Origin: Rhizobium sp. R711
GTDB lineage: Bacteria; Pseudomonadota; Alphaproteobacteria; Rhizobiales; Rhizobiaceae
Assembly (NCBI RefSeq): GCF_002211365.1
Contig: NZ_LOKZ01000036.1
Span: 124,001 to 188,000, forward strand
Length of the DNA: 64,000 nucleotides
Reading direction: 5' to 3'
The stretch's first letter is position 1. Each line of letters starts with the position of its first letter. Positions 24,869 through 34,865 of the stretch are shown piece by piece. Made by a program: the position numbers and the translations under genes. Under the pieces are notes generated by a model, which saw only the letters and a list, made by a program, of their open reading frames with translations, ran no database searches and was not told the origin of the DNA.

Positions 24869-26203
24869 TTAGGAGCGCGACGAGAACAACGAAGCGAAGG
24901 TGGACGTCGGCTTGTTCGGCATGCTCGTGACCACCACCAGTTGACGGATCTGGCCGCGTTTGAAGGCGGCGAGAAAGCGCTTGTAATCCCTGAAGGACAC
25001 GCAGCCGTTGGAATCGCCGCGAGCGCCGAGCATGTAGGTATGCGCTAGCAGGCCAACGCGGTTGTAGACATAACCTGCGCCGCCAACAGGATTGAGGCGA
25101 ATAGCCTCGACGCCGTGGAACAGGCTTTCGCGCATTGTCAGATTGTAGGTATGCGGCGGGGTCGGTCCGCGGTTCTTGGCATTCACATAGCGCGGGTTGT
25201 CACGCATCTTGCCGAGACCGGAATGGGCTTCCAGGCGCTCACCGTTCGGAAGGTAGACTATGTTGGCGGAAATGTCGTAGACCGCGACGCCACTACGCGC
25301 GACGGGCGCAGATAGTCCCTTCTTCACGGTCGGCATTGCGTCTTCGTCATCATCCGAAGCGCCCGCATCCGGCCGGGCATAGGCCAGCACGGGTTCTGCC
25401 GGAGCACTACGATCGCTGAGCGTCGCCCGCTTGGTCAGGCCATCGGGCCGGGCCATCGGCAAGGGGATCGACGTGTCGCTGCCGCTCAATACGAGATCAA
25501 ACGGCTGGGTGGACGACGCAGGTTGCTCGGTCGGCGCGGCAGAAGCAAGACTTGCAACCTCGACCGGACCTCCTGGCTTGGCCGCCGCGGGTGGAACCTG
25601 TCCCTTGATGGGGTCAGCAGGTCTTGCGGCGAGCGCCAGCAGGGCAGGTCCTTCGGCAACTGCAATTTCTTCTTTCGACGGAATGATGATGCGATCAGCC
25701 GAGGCAACAGCGACCGGTGTCGCCGTGACGGCGTCGTCCTTGGTCTCGCGGCTTGGCAGGGCAGGTGCTGTCGTTGCGGCAACCATTGCCGGCTGCTTGT
25801 TCGGAGAGCCTTCAGAAATAGCAAGAGGTTCGGATTGCCCGACGAATGCAGCTGCCAGCGCCGCGGATGGAGCGGCCACGCGAATACCCGTGGCCTCCGC
25901 CAGCTCGCTTTCCGAGCTCATTCGTAGGCGCGAGAATTTCTTGACATGAACGAGGCGCTGCATGGGCTCGGTTCTAGCAATGGCTGCAGGGGCCAGCGCG
26001 ATGTCGGCAAAGCGACCGGTGCTCGGATGCGGAGCTGGCGCAGCCATGTGCATGGTCGCGACTGTGGCGACGATCCACGCCGAAGCGGCAAACCCCGCAC
26101 CGATAAGAGTTGCACCTGAGAGAAAATGGAAAGAGCGACCGAAGCGAGAAATGGACGTACCTATGGGCCTGGTATTGGCAAACACATCGACCGCAAACGC
26201 CAT
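24869..26203 (-). CDS. DUF2778/Tlde1-like protein with long low-complexity spacer
   Basis: A 444-residue protein. An N-terminal membrane segment lies at about residues 28-52. About 230 residues of Ala/Pro-rich, likely disordered sequence follow, then a C-terminal domain (about 300-430) with YDISANIVYLPNGERLEAHSG, HTYML and the Cys-containing GARGDSNGCVSF. That domain matches DUF2778, related to L,D-transpeptidase-like Tlde1 peptidoglycan enzymes, in which the SxGC-type cysteine is catalytic. The protein probably acts on peptidoglycan from the inner membrane. No type VI secretion genes are nearby, so an effector role is not supported. Confidence 0.82.
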   Translation of the reverse strand: MAFAVDVFANTRPIGTSISRFGRSFHFLSGATLIGAGFAASAWIVATVATMHMAAPAPHPSTGRFADIALAPAAIARTEPMQRLVHVKKFSRLRMSSESELAEATGIRVAAPSAALAAAFVGQSEPLAISEGSPNKQPAMVAATTAPALPSRETKDDAVTATPVAVASADRIIIPSKEEIAVAEGPALLALAARPADPIKGQVPPAAAKPGGPVEVASLASAAPTEQPASSTQPFDLVLSGSDTSIPLPMARPDGLTKRATLSDRSAPAEPVLAYARPDAGASDDDEDAMPTVKKGLSAPVARSGVAVYDISANIVYLPNGERLEAHSGLGKMRDNPRYVNAKNRGPTPPHTYNLTMRESLFHGVEAIRLNPVGGAGYVYNRVGLLAHTYMLGARGDSNGCVSFRDYKRFLAAFKRGQIRQLVVVTSMPNKPTSTFASLFSSRS

Positions 26204-26519
26204 AACACTTGTCTTTCACAACTCGTTACAAGGCCGGCGGTACTGACAGATTGATAATTTTCTTCGCCGGGGCCGGTATAGGAGCATCAGGGCCAAATTG
26301 CGGCTTTGCTAATATGTCCGGTTGCCTGACAGAATGGCGAATTATGGTAACCAATTCCTTTACGTGATCGCTTGCACCGTACGAATTTGAATGCAGAGCT
26401 TTCGGCATGGCCCCGAGGCTCGATTTTACCCGCCTCCTTCTTTGTCATGACGTGCCGAAGAACGCGGATTCTGCTATGAATGCCTGCCGTCGCGTGTCTC
26501 TACCTTGGGAGGGAAAACG
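26204..26519. other. 316 bp divergent intergenic region
   Basis: This stretch separates the minus-strand DUF2778 gene from the plus-strand methyltransferase and must hold both promoters. I see no strong -35/-10 pair or palindrome. The only clear element is the GGGAGGGAA Shine-Dalgarno at about 26507-26515. Confidence 0.4.
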
Positions 26520-27539
26520 ATGTCTTCGACACAAGTGGTTCATGAAGAAATCTCGCCAGCGTCGCTGGTCGATGCGATGTTTGCTTTTCGAAAAACGGCG
26601 GCAATGAAGGCCGCAATCGAATTCGATCTTTTCACGAAGTTTGGCGGCCAGGCGCGCACCGCGAAGATGCTTGCGTCGGACCTGGATTGCGCCGAGCGCG
26701 GAGTGCGCATTCTCTGCGACTTTCTGGTGGTTTCGGGTTTTTTGACGAAGAGCGGCGAGAGTTATGCGCTGACGCCGTCGAGCCAGGCCTTTCTCGACAG
26801 GCGCTCCCCGGCCTATATGGGAGCGGCGATCGATTTCCTGGCTTCGCCGCAAATGATGTCCTTGTTCCTCGAAAACCCGGCTGCCTTTGTTCGCAACGGC
26901 GGCTCCGTCGGCTTGGCCAACGTAGCGCCGGACAATCCCATTTGGGTCAAGTTTGCCCGGGCAATGGGTTCCTTTACCGGTGCAAGCGCAATGGCCTTGG
27001 CGTCTGAGGTGGCGACGTGGCCAAAGCTGCCGAGCAGGGTGCTGGATATCGCGGCCGGTCCCGGCGCCTTCGGCATAGAGATCGCCAAGGTGGCGCCATC
27101 GGCCAGTGTGGTCGCTATCGACTGGAAGCCGGTTCTTGCGGTGACGGAAGAGAATGCGACGAAAGCAGGCGTTGCCGAGCGCTTCACGTTCCGCCCCGGC
27201 AGCGCCTTCGAAGTCGATTGGGGCAGTGGCTATGACCTTATCCTGCTGCCGAACTTTCTCCATCACTTCGATCGAGAGGGCTGCGTTACGCTGTTGAAGA
27301 AAGCGCGTGCGAGCCTCGTGCCTGAAGGCCGCGTGGCGGTGGTCGAGTTCGTTCCGAACGAGGATCGCGTGTCGCCCGAGTTCCCGGCGGCGTTTGCCAT
27401 GGTCATGCTGGCTACGACGCCGAATGGCGATGCCTATACCGGGCGGGAGCTTGCCGAGATGGCCAAATCGGCCGGTTTTCGCGTCGTCGCGACGAAGCCG
27501 CTTTCGCCGTCACCGGCCAGCCTGATCTTCCTGGAGTAA
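26520..27539 (+). CDS. O-methyltransferase-like protein (dimerisation + SAM domain)
   Basis: A 339-residue protein. The N-terminal winged-helix dimerisation domain spans about residues 10-95 (AMKAAIEFDLFTKFGG; CDFLVVSGFLTK). A class I methyltransferase domain follows, with motif I VLDIAAGPGAFGIEIA and LILLPNFLHHFD. The layout is that of the plant-type O-methyltransferase/acetylserotonin methyltransferase family. The substrate is unknown. The ATG at 26520 follows GGGAGGGAA. It is convergent with phaC, 27 bp away. Confidence 0.86.
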   Translation: MSSTQVVHEEISPASLVDAMFAFRKTAAMKAAIEFDLFTKFGGQARTAKMLASDLDCAERGVRILCDFLVVSGFLTKSGESYALTPSSQAFLDRRSPAYMGAAIDFLASPQMMSLFLENPAAFVRNGGSVGLANVAPDNPIWVKFARAMGSFTGASAMALASEVATWPKLPSRVLDIAAGPGAFGIEIAKVAPSASVVAIDWKPVLAVTEENATKAGVAERFTFRPGSAFEVDWGSGYDLILLPNFLHHFDREGCVTLLKKARASLVPEGRVAVVEFVPNEDRVSPEFPAAFAMVMLATTPNGDAYTGRELAEMAKSAGFRVVATKPLSPSPASLIFLE

Positions 27540-27566
27540 CAGAGCCGCTGCGGTTTCCAGCAAGCC

Positions 27567-29405
27567 TCAGGCTCGCTCCATGACATAGCTTCCCGGCGCT
27601 TCTTCGATGGCGTTGAGCGCAGCACCGCCCGGCTTGCGGGCGGGCACGCGCTTGCTGTCTTTCGCCTCGATCCATGCCTGCCAGTGTGGCCACCACGAGC
27701 CGGCATTTTCGGCGGCTTCGGTAAGCCATGTCTCGTAGTCGCCTTTCGCTGCGCCGCCGGTCCAGTATTGGTACTTCTTCTTGTCCGGCGGGTTGACGAC
27801 GCCAGCGATATGGCCGGAGCCTGCGAGCACGAAATCGACCTTACCACCGAAGAACTGGCTGCCAAGGAACACCGACTTTGCCGGCGCGATGTGGTCTTCG
27901 CGGGTTGCGAGATTGTAGATCGGAATCTTGACGTCCTTCAGGGACAGCTTTTGCCCGTCGAGGATCATCTCGTTCGCAGTCAATGCGTTCCTGAGGTAGC
28001 AATTGCGCAGGTAGAAAGCGTGGTTCGCCGCCGCCATGCGCGTGGAATCAGCGTTCCAGAAGAGCAGGTCGAAGGGCATCGGATCCTGGCCCTTCAGGTA
28101 GTTGTTGACGAAATAGGGCCAGATCAGCTCCGAGGCCCGCAGCATGTTAAAAGCGGTCGCCATCTTCGACCCGTCGAGATAGCCAATCTCCTCCATATGG
28201 GCTTCAAGCCGTCCCAATTGCTCCTCGTCGACGAAGACCTTGAGATCGCCGGCATGGGTAAAATCCACCTGCGTCGTGAAGAGGGTGGCGGTCTTGATCC
28301 GCTTGTTCTTCTCCTTGGCGTGCAGTGCCAGCGTTGCGGCGAGCAGTGTGCCGCCCACGCAGTAGCCAACAGCGTTTGCCTCCTTCTCGCCCGTCGCCTT
28401 CTCGATGGTATCGAGGGCAAAGTCGATGCCTTCGCGCGCATAGGCGGCCCAATCCTTTTGCGCATGGCGCGCGTCCGGATTGACCCAGGAAATCACGAAA
28501 ACGGTCTGCCCCTGGTCGACGCACCATTTGATGAATGATTTCTGCGGGTTGAGATCGAGGATGTAGAACTTGTTGATCCACGGCGGACAGATGAGAAGCG
28601 GGCGCTTCAGCACCGTCTCGGTCGTCGGCTCGTACTGGATGATCTGGCAGATCTCGTTCTGCGCGATCACCTTGCCTGCAGTCAGCGCCATGTCGCGGCC
28701 GACGGCGAACTTGGTCATGTCGGTTTGGCGAAGCCTGAGGTCGCCTTGGCCCGCCGCGATATCCTCGGCAAGCATTTTCATGCCGCGCACAAGATTTTCG
28801 CCGCTGGTGGCGATCGTTTCGCGGTAAAGCTGGGGGTTGGTGGCGACGAAATTGGTTGGCGAGAGCGCGGCCGTGATCTGCTTCACATAGAAACCGGCCT
28901 TGTGCTTCGTGTGTTCGTCGAGCCCGTCGGTGTCGGCCACCATCTTCTCGGCCCAATCGGCGGTGATCAGGTAAACCTGCTTCAGGAATTCGAAGAACGG
29001 GTTCTTTTGCCAGTCCTCATCGGCAAAGCGCTTGTCCTTGCGGTCCGGCTCTTCCGTCGGTGTCTCGCCCTGCATGCGCTGCATCGAGCGCATCCAGATG
29101 CCGAAGTAGCTGCTCATCAGCTGCGTCTGCGCTTCAAAGGTCCGGCGCGGATCGGAGATCCAGTACTCGGTGACCTTGGAGAGCGTCTTCACCATGTCGG
29201 TCACCGGTTCTGCGGCATTTTCCGCGATTTCGCCACGTTCGCGAGGCGCGAGCCAGGCTGTAGCCGCCTTGCCGAGATTTTCGAGCGCCCGGGCGAAATT
29301 GATCGCCATCGCCTCGGGATCTTTCAACAGGTAGGGATCGAGGTCCTTTGCATCGAAGCCCGGGCCTTTTGCCTTGTTGCCGTTGTCCTGCTTGCTGTCG
29401 GTCAC
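27567..29405 (-). CDS. phaC: class I poly(3-hydroxyalkanoate) synthase
   Basis: A 612-residue enzyme that polymerises (R)-3-hydroxybutyryl-CoA on granule surfaces. The lipase-box-like motif NAVGYCVGGTLLAATLAL holds catalytic Cys349. The downstream Asp and His lie in ATREDHIAPA and GSGHIAGVVNPP. A GTG start at 29405 is selected because GGAGGAG lies 5 bp before it and the product then has the usual length. The frame continues upstream without family sequence. A phasin gene about 19 kb away in this window would encode a granule coat protein. Confidence 0.96.
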   Translation of the reverse strand: MTDSKQDNGNKAKGPGFDAKDLDPYLLKDPEAMAINFARALENLGKAATAWLAPRERGEIAENAAEPVTDMVKTLSKVTEYWISDPRRTFEAQTQLMSSYFGIWMRSMQRMQGETPTEEPDRKDKRFADEDWQKNPFFEFLKQVYLITADWAEKMVADTDGLDEHTKHKAGFYVKQITAALSPTNFVATNPQLYRETIATSGENLVRGMKMLAEDIAAGQGDLRLRQTDMTKFAVGRDMALTAGKVIAQNEICQIIQYEPTTETVLKRPLLICPPWINKFYILDLNPQKSFIKWCVDQGQTVFVISWVNPDARHAQKDWAAYAREGIDFALDTIEKATGEKEANAVGYCVGGTLLAATLALHAKEKNKRIKTATLFTTQVDFTHAGDLKVFVDEEQLGRLEAHMEEIGYLDGSKMATAFNMLRASELIWPYFVNNYLKGQDPMPFDLLFWNADSTRMAAANHAFYLRNCYLRNALTANEMILDGQKLSLKDVKIPIYNLATREDHIAPAKSVFLGSQFFGGKVDFVLAGSGHIAGVVNPPDKKKYQYWTGGAAKGDYETWLTEAAENAGSWWPHWQAWIEAKDSKRVPARKPGGAALNAIEEAPGSYVMERA

Positions 29406-29558
29406 GCGTCTCCTCCGGCGGCAGCATATCCTGCAAATCGAGTTGTACATCTGGAAAGATCGATAAAACAAGTTCCGCTGATGCACGCTCGTGCTATTGC
29501 TTTGTGGCGGCGACGAATTTAACAGTCGAAGCACCTCAGGATTTGGGACCTCTGGCAC

Positions 29559-29975
29559 ATGACGAAAAACGGCATCCGCACTATCGCAAACGTGACCCGC
29601 ATCGCGCTCATTAGCGCCGCCGCGGCCATGACGCTTGCCGGATGCCTGGAAACGCCCGAGGAAAAGGCCGCCTTCCGGGCCAGGCAGGCAGCGCCGACGC
29701 CTGTTGTCATGAACGCAACGAAGGGCGAGGCGGCGACGGAAAGCGGCCTGTCACACTACAAGGACGGCTACCCGGGATTCGGTGCGCCGCTGACAGCCGC
29801 AAACGTTCAGATGGGTGACGACGAGGCCGGCGGGCTTCAGAAGAAGCTGACGGCCCTCGGCGCACAGCGCAAGGCCGGCACGATCTCGGAAGCCGAGTAT
29901 CAGCGTCGCGTAGCGGAATTTCGCAAGCTTGCGGCCGAGCATGGCGCCGAAACGCTCTCCGAAATCGCCAATTAG
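29559..29975 (+). CDS. small lipoprotein of unknown function
   Basis: A 138-residue protein with a lipoprotein signal peptide ending in lipobox LAGC (Cys at about residue 29). Mature sequence includes HYKDGYPGFGAPLTAANVQM and a C-terminal helical, SHOCT-like region (LTALGAQRKAGTISEAEYQRR). It is divergent from phaC with 153 bp between starts. It is membrane-anchored by lipid. The function is unknown. Confidence 0.8.
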   Translation: MTKNGIRTIANVTRIALISAAAAMTLAGCLETPEEKAAFRARQAAPTPVVMNATKGEAATESGLSHYKDGYPGFGAPLTAANVQMGDDEAGGLQKKLTALGAQRKAGTISEAEYQRRVAEFRKLAAEHGAETLSEIAN

Positions 29976-30199
29976 GCCTTGCCTTCGCTGCGATTTGGAA
30001 GCAAAGCCTTCCAGTAGTGGCGGAAGATGAATTTTTCCCAATAATGCAAGGCCTGCACGGTTTTCCGCCAAAGAAATGCCGTGTGACACAAGTCTGATGA
30101 ATACGGCGTTGGCGATTCTGAAGTTCGTATCGCGAACAGCCGGGAATTAGGACGAACTTCGAGCGCGGTCATGGTGGCCGCATTTCCGTGGGGAAAGAA

Positions 30200-31417
30200 A
30201 TGGAAGAGTTTCACAAAGTCCGGCGTTTGCCGCCTTACGTTTTCGAACAGGTCAACCGTTTGAAAGCAAGCGCGCGAGCGGGCGGGGCCGATATCATCGA
30301 TCTCGGCATGGGAAACCCTGATCTTCCGACCCCGAAGGCGATCGTCGACAAGCTCTGCGAAGTCGTCCAGGATCCGCGCACGCATCGCTATTCCTCGTCC
30401 AAGGGTATTCCGGGTCTCCGCCGGGCCCAGGCCGCCTACTACGCCCGCCGCTTCGGCGTGAAGCTCAATCCGGATACCCAGGTCGTTGCGACATTGGGCT
30501 CCAAGGAAGGCTTCGCCAACATGGCGCAGGCGATCACAGCGCCCGGCGACGTGATCCTTTGCCCGAACCCGACCTATCCGATTCACGCCTTCGGCTTCCT
30601 GATGGCAGGCGGTGTCATCCGGTCGATGTCGGTCGAGCCGGACGAGAGCTTCTTCCCGCCACTGGAGCGCGCGGTCCGTCATTCGATCCCGAAGCCGCTG
30701 GCGCTGATTCTCAACTATCCGTCCAACCCGACGGCTTTTGTTGCGACGCTCGACTTCTACAAGGACGTCATCGCTTTCGCGAAAAAGCATGACATCATCG
30801 TGCTTTCCGACCTGGCCTACTCCGAGATCTACTTCGAAGGCGAGCCGCCTCCGTCGGTTCTGGAAGTTCCGGGCGCGATGGATGTGACGGTCGAGTTCAC
30901 CTCGATGTCGAAGACCTTCTCGATGCCGGGCTGGCGCATGGGCTTTGCCGTCGGCAACGAGCGCCTGATCGCGGCGCTGACGCGCGTCAAGTCCTACCTC
31001 GATTACGGCGCGTTCACGCCGATCCAGGTGGCGGCAACGCATGCGCTGAATGGTGACGGCTCCGACATCGCGGAAGTCCGCAACGTCTATAAGCGCCGCC
31101 GTGACGTCATGGTGGATACCTTCGGCAAGGCTGGCTTCGAAGTGCCGCCACCGGCGGCGACCATGTTTGCATGGGCCAAGATTCCGGAGAAGTTCCGCCA
31201 CCTCGGTTCGCTGGAATTCTCCAAGCTGCTCGTCGAGAAAGCCGACGTGGCTGTCGCGCCAGGCATCGGTTTCGGTGAAATGGGCGATGACTATGTGCGT
31301 CTGGCGCTCGTCGAGAACGAACACCGCATTCGTCAGGCAGCCCGCAACATCAAGAAGTTCATGTCGACGGCCGACGAGACGATGCACAACGTCATCTCGC
31401 TCAACGCACATCGCTGA
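30200..31417 (+). CDS. class I/II aminotransferase (LL-DAP/alanine aminotransferase-like)
   Basis: A 405-residue PLP enzyme. The PLP lysine is Lys238 in SMSKTFSMPGWRMGF. NYPSNPTA and the C-terminal DDYVRLALVEN match fold-type I aminotransferases annotated as LL-diaminopimelate or alanine aminotransferases. The start at 30200 follows GGGGAAAGAA. It sits 64 bp before hom, which favours an amino-acid biosynthetic role in the aspartate family. The precise substrate cannot be set from sequence. Confidence 0.9.
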   Translation: MEEFHKVRRLPPYVFEQVNRLKASARAGGADIIDLGMGNPDLPTPKAIVDKLCEVVQDPRTHRYSSSKGIPGLRRAQAAYYARRFGVKLNPDTQVVATLGSKEGFANMAQAITAPGDVILCPNPTYPIHAFGFLMAGGVIRSMSVEPDESFFPPLERAVRHSIPKPLALILNYPSNPTAFVATLDFYKDVIAFAKKHDIIVLSDLAYSEIYFEGEPPPSVLEVPGAMDVTVEFTSMSKTFSMPGWRMGFAVGNERLIAALTRVKSYLDYGAFTPIQVAATHALNGDGSDIAEVRNVYKRRRDVMVDTFGKAGFEVPPPAATMFAWAKIPEKFRHLGSLEFSKLLVEKADVAVAPGIGFGEMGDDYVRLALVENEHRIRQAARNIKKFMSTADETMHNVISLNAHR

Positions 31418-31481
31418 TATAATCTCCTCAACGGCAGCCGCTTCGGCGGCTGCCCTTCATGACACATTTCAGGATCGATCC

Positions 31482-32804
31482 ATGGCAGATGCCCTCAAAA
31501 TCGGCATTGCGGGCTTGGGTACCGTTGGTGCTTCGCTTGTCCGTATCATTCAGCAGCGCAGCAACGAGCTTGCCGCAACATGCGGGCGCCCGATCCTGAT
31601 TACGGGCGTTTCCGCCCGAGACAAGACCAAGGACCGCGGCATCGACGTCGGCGGCATCGAGTGGTTCGACCGGCCGGAAGATCTGGCGGAGAAGGGCGAC
31701 ATCGATGTTTTCGTCGAACTCATGGGCGGCGTCGATGGATCGGCCAACAGCTCTGTGCGTGCGGCTCTGCAGCGTGGTCTCCACGTGGTGACAGCGAACA
31801 AGGCGCTGCTTGCCTATCATGGCGTCGAGCTGGCTACGATCGCGGAAGAGAAGGGCGCCTTGCTGAACTTTGAGGCGGCGGTTGCCGGCGGTATTCCGGT
31901 CATCAAGGCGCTGCGCGAATCGCTGACGGGCAATACGATCTCCCGCATCTACGGGATCATGAACGGCACCTGCAATTACATCCTGACGAAGATGGAAAAG
32001 GAAGGCCTTTCCTTTGCCGATTGCCTGCAGGAAGCACAGCGGCTCGGTTATGCCGAAGCTGATCCCGCCTTCGATATCGAAGGCAATGACACGGCGCACA
32101 AGCTCTCCATTCTGACGACGCTCGCCTTCGGAAACCAGATCGCAGCCGACGACATCTACCTCGAAGGCATCACCAACATCTCGATCGAAGACATCCACGC
32201 CGCAGCCGATCTCGGCTACCGCATCAAGCTGCTCGGCGTTGCACAGCGGACCGATACCGGCATCGAACAGCGCGTCCATCCGACGATGGTGCCCGTTGAT
32301 TCCGTGATTGCACAGGTCGACGGCGTGACAAACGCGGTTGCGATCGAGTCCGACGTTCTCGGTGAGTTGCTGATGGTCGGCCCCGGCGCCGGCGGCAATG
32401 CGACGGCTTCGTCCGTTCTCGGTGACATCGCGGACATCGCAAAAAGCCGACCCGGTGCACAGCGCGTGCCCGTTCTCGGCCATCCCGCCAAATCGCTGGA
32501 GCCCTACCGCAAGGCACAGATGCGAAGCCACGAAGGCGGATATTTCATTCGCCTGACCGTGCTCGACCGTACCGGCGTGTTCGCAAGCGTCGCCACCCAC
32601 ATGGCGGAAAACCACATTTCGCTGGAATCGATTGTTCAGCGTTCGAAGCAGCATCTGGCGCCCTCGCATCATCAGACGATCATCATGGTGACTCACGCGA
32701 CGACGGAGGATTCCGTCCGCAAGGCGGTCGCCGCGATCAAGGGCGAGGGCTACCATGTCGGCGAACCGCAGGTGATCCGCATCGAGCGGCCAAAGGAAGA
32801 CTGA
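31482..32804 (+). CDS. hom: homoserine dehydrogenase
   Basis: A 440-residue enzyme that reduces aspartate semialdehyde to homoserine for threonine and methionine synthesis. The NAD(P)-binding motif is GLGTVG (residues 11-16). Catalytic-domain sequences include NFEAAVAGGIPVIKALRESL, IMNGTCNYILT and GYAEADPAFDIEGNDTAHK. A C-terminal ACT domain (about 350-430, YFIRLTVLDRTGVFA) suggests feedback control. An upstream extension of the frame overlaps the aminotransferase and is rejected. The ATG at 31482 has AGGA nearby. Confidence 0.96.
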   Translation: MADALKIGIAGLGTVGASLVRIIQQRSNELAATCGRPILITGVSARDKTKDRGIDVGGIEWFDRPEDLAEKGDIDVFVELMGGVDGSANSSVRAALQRGLHVVTANKALLAYHGVELATIAEEKGALLNFEAAVAGGIPVIKALRESLTGNTISRIYGIMNGTCNYILTKMEKEGLSFADCLQEAQRLGYAEADPAFDIEGNDTAHKLSILTTLAFGNQIAADDIYLEGITNISIEDIHAAADLGYRIKLLGVAQRTDTGIEQRVHPTMVPVDSVIAQVDGVTNAVAIESDVLGELLMVGPGAGGNATASSVLGDIADIAKSRPGAQRVPVLGHPAKSLEPYRKAQMRSHEGGYFIRLTVLDRTGVFASVATHMAENHISLESIVQRSKQHLAPSHHQTIIMVTHATTEDSVRKAVAAIKGEGYHVGEPQVIRIERPKED

Positions 32805-32970
32805 GAAGTCTCCTCGTTTTCAGGCATATTGGCGTTGCTTGGGGTGCCGCGGCAGATCTGCTGCGTGCATCCACAGCTAACGTCGTATGTCTTCGCCAAA
32901 ATCGTTGTGTGGCCGTGCCAAGCCGCTTAAAGCTGCCGATATCCCTCCGGTCTCGGGGTGGTGACAAGCG

Positions 32971-34791
32971 ATGAGGGCAGCAGACGAGATGGAGATTCCG
33001 GCCGATCCGGTACAGCGCGCGTTTCTGGGCGTAGAGAAGTCCGTCTTGGACAACCGTTGGATCTCGCGCCTGGATCAAGCCGGCCAGAACCGGGCGCTCG
33101 CGATGTCTCAGATGCATGGACTGCCGGAGCTCATTGCGCGCGTTCTTGCCGGACGCGGTGTCACCGTCGATGAGGCCCTGGAGTTTCTTGACCCGACCCT
33201 TCGTGGCCTGATGCCTGATCCCTATACCCTGACGGATTGCGAAAAGGCAGCCAAGCGGCTTGCCGAAGCGATCAGCGGCCATCAACAGGTCGCGATTTTC
33301 GGAGATTACGATGTCGACGGCGCCTCCTCATCGGCGCTCATGTTTCGCTTTCTCAAACACTTTGGCGTCAAGGCCGAGATTTATATTCCCGACCGCATTT
33401 TTGAGGGTTACGGTCCCAACGCTGTGGCGATCGGCAACCTGATCGACAATGGGGCACGGCTGATCGTCACCGTTGACTGCGGATCTACGAGCCATGAAGC
33501 GCTGACCGAAGCTGCGAGACGCAACATCGATGTCGTGGTGATTGATCACCATCAGGTGACACATGATTTGCCGCCCTGCCACGCGCTGGTCAATCCGAAT
33601 CGCGAGGACGATCTTTCAGGGCAAGGACATCTCTGTGCCGCCGGCGTCGTATTCCTTGTGCTCGTCGCGACGCTGCGCTTGTTGCGGGAAGCCGGGGACC
33701 CACGCGCGCGGTCGATCGACCTGCTGCAGTGGCTTGATATTGTCGCGCTCGCGACTGTCTGCGATGTCGTCCCCCTGAAGGGCCTGAACCGTGCCTACGT
33801 GGTCAAGGGATTGATTGCCGCGCGGCATCAGGGCAATGCAGGCTTGTCCGCGCTGTTCCGTAGGGCGGGCCTTGCCGGGCCTGTAACACCCTATCACTTC
33901 GGCTTCCTGATCGGCCCGCGCATCAATGCGGGCGGGCGCATCGGCGACGCCGCACTTGGCAGCCGCCTGCTCACCCTCGATGATACAGGCCGGGCCGAGG
34001 TTATTGCGCAGCAACTCGATGACCTCAATCGCGACCGGCAAGCGATGGAAGCCGCGATGCTTCAAGAGGCTGAGGCCGAGGCGATGGCGGAATACGGGGA
34101 CGGTGAGGGGGCGTCGGTCATCGTCACCGCGCACGAAAAATGGCACCCCGGCATTGTCGGCCTGATTGCCGCCCGCCTCAAGGAGCGATTCAAGCGCCCA
34201 GCCTTTGCGATCGCCTTCGACCCATCCGGCAAAGGCACCGGCTCTGGCCGCTCCATCAACGGCTTCGACATGGGCAAGATGGTGCGCGCGGCCGTGGACG
34301 AAGGTTTGCTGGTCAAGGGCGGTGGCCATGCCATGGCCGCTGGCCTGACCGTCGAGCGCGACAAGCTGGGTCTGCTGCGCAGCTTTTTTGACGAACGCGC
34401 GGAAAAGACAATAGCCGCGCTCGTGGCTAACGAGACGCTGAAGATAGACGGTGCGATTGCCGCCAGCGGTGCAACGATCGAACTGATCGATCGCCTGGAG
34501 ACGGCCGGGCCTTACGGATCGGGTCATTCCCAGCCGCTCTTTGCGGTTCCCGCTCATCGCCTTCGCGATTCCCGCCTGGTTGGCGAGAAGCATGTGAAGG
34601 TGACGCTCGAAGCCATGGACGGCGCCCGTCTCGACGGAATCGCCTTTCGGGCAGCCGATACGCAACTGGGCAACCTGCTGCTGAATTCAAGGGGCTCCAG
34701 TCTGCACGTCGCGGGCTCGCTCGGCGCGGACCACTATCAGGGCTCCCGACGCATCCAGCTACGTGTTCAGGACGCCGCTCCAGCGCGGTGA
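32971..34791 (+). CDS. recJ: single-stranded-DNA-specific exonuclease RecJ
   Basis: A 606-residue 5'-3' exonuclease for recombination and mismatch repair. The DHH-family motifs are GDYDVDG (motif I), IDHHQ (motif III) and the DHHA1 sequence GGGHAMAAGLTV. A C-terminal OB-like nucleic-acid domain (about 470-600) follows. The ATG at 32971 is preceded by GTGACAAGCG, a weak Shine-Dalgarno. It is the next gene after hom (166 bp). I recall glpX lying between hom and recJ in relatives, but no such gene is present here. Confidence 0.95.
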   Translation: MRAADEMEIPADPVQRAFLGVEKSVLDNRWISRLDQAGQNRALAMSQMHGLPELIARVLAGRGVTVDEALEFLDPTLRGLMPDPYTLTDCEKAAKRLAEAISGHQQVAIFGDYDVDGASSSALMFRFLKHFGVKAEIYIPDRIFEGYGPNAVAIGNLIDNGARLIVTVDCGSTSHEALTEAARRNIDVVVIDHHQVTHDLPPCHALVNPNREDDLSGQGHLCAAGVVFLVLVATLRLLREAGDPRARSIDLLQWLDIVALATVCDVVPLKGLNRAYVVKGLIAARHQGNAGLSALFRRAGLAGPVTPYHFGFLIGPRINAGGRIGDAALGSRLLTLDDTGRAEVIAQQLDDLNRDRQAMEAAMLQEAEAEAMAEYGDGEGASVIVTAHEKWHPGIVGLIAARLKERFKRPAFAIAFDPSGKGTGSGRSINGFDMGKMVRAAVDEGLLVKGGGHAMAAGLTVERDKLGLLRSFFDERAEKTIAALVANETLKIDGAIAASGATIELIDRLETAGPYGSGHSQPLFAVPAHRLRDSRLVGEKHVKVTLEAMDGARLDGIAFRAADTQLGNLLLNSRGSSLHVAGSLGADHYQGSRRIQLRVQDAAPAR

Positions 34792-34865
34792 GGCCGGCAG
34801 GCATGGGCGAGACTATGGAGGAGGCGATCGGAAACGCGCCTGGGCAGCATCTTCTCGTGGCGGCG

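Noticed and set aside
31428..32756. 442-codon minus-strand frame opposite hom
   Set aside because: It is antisense to an unambiguous homoserine dehydrogenase and has no Shine-Dalgarno or domain.
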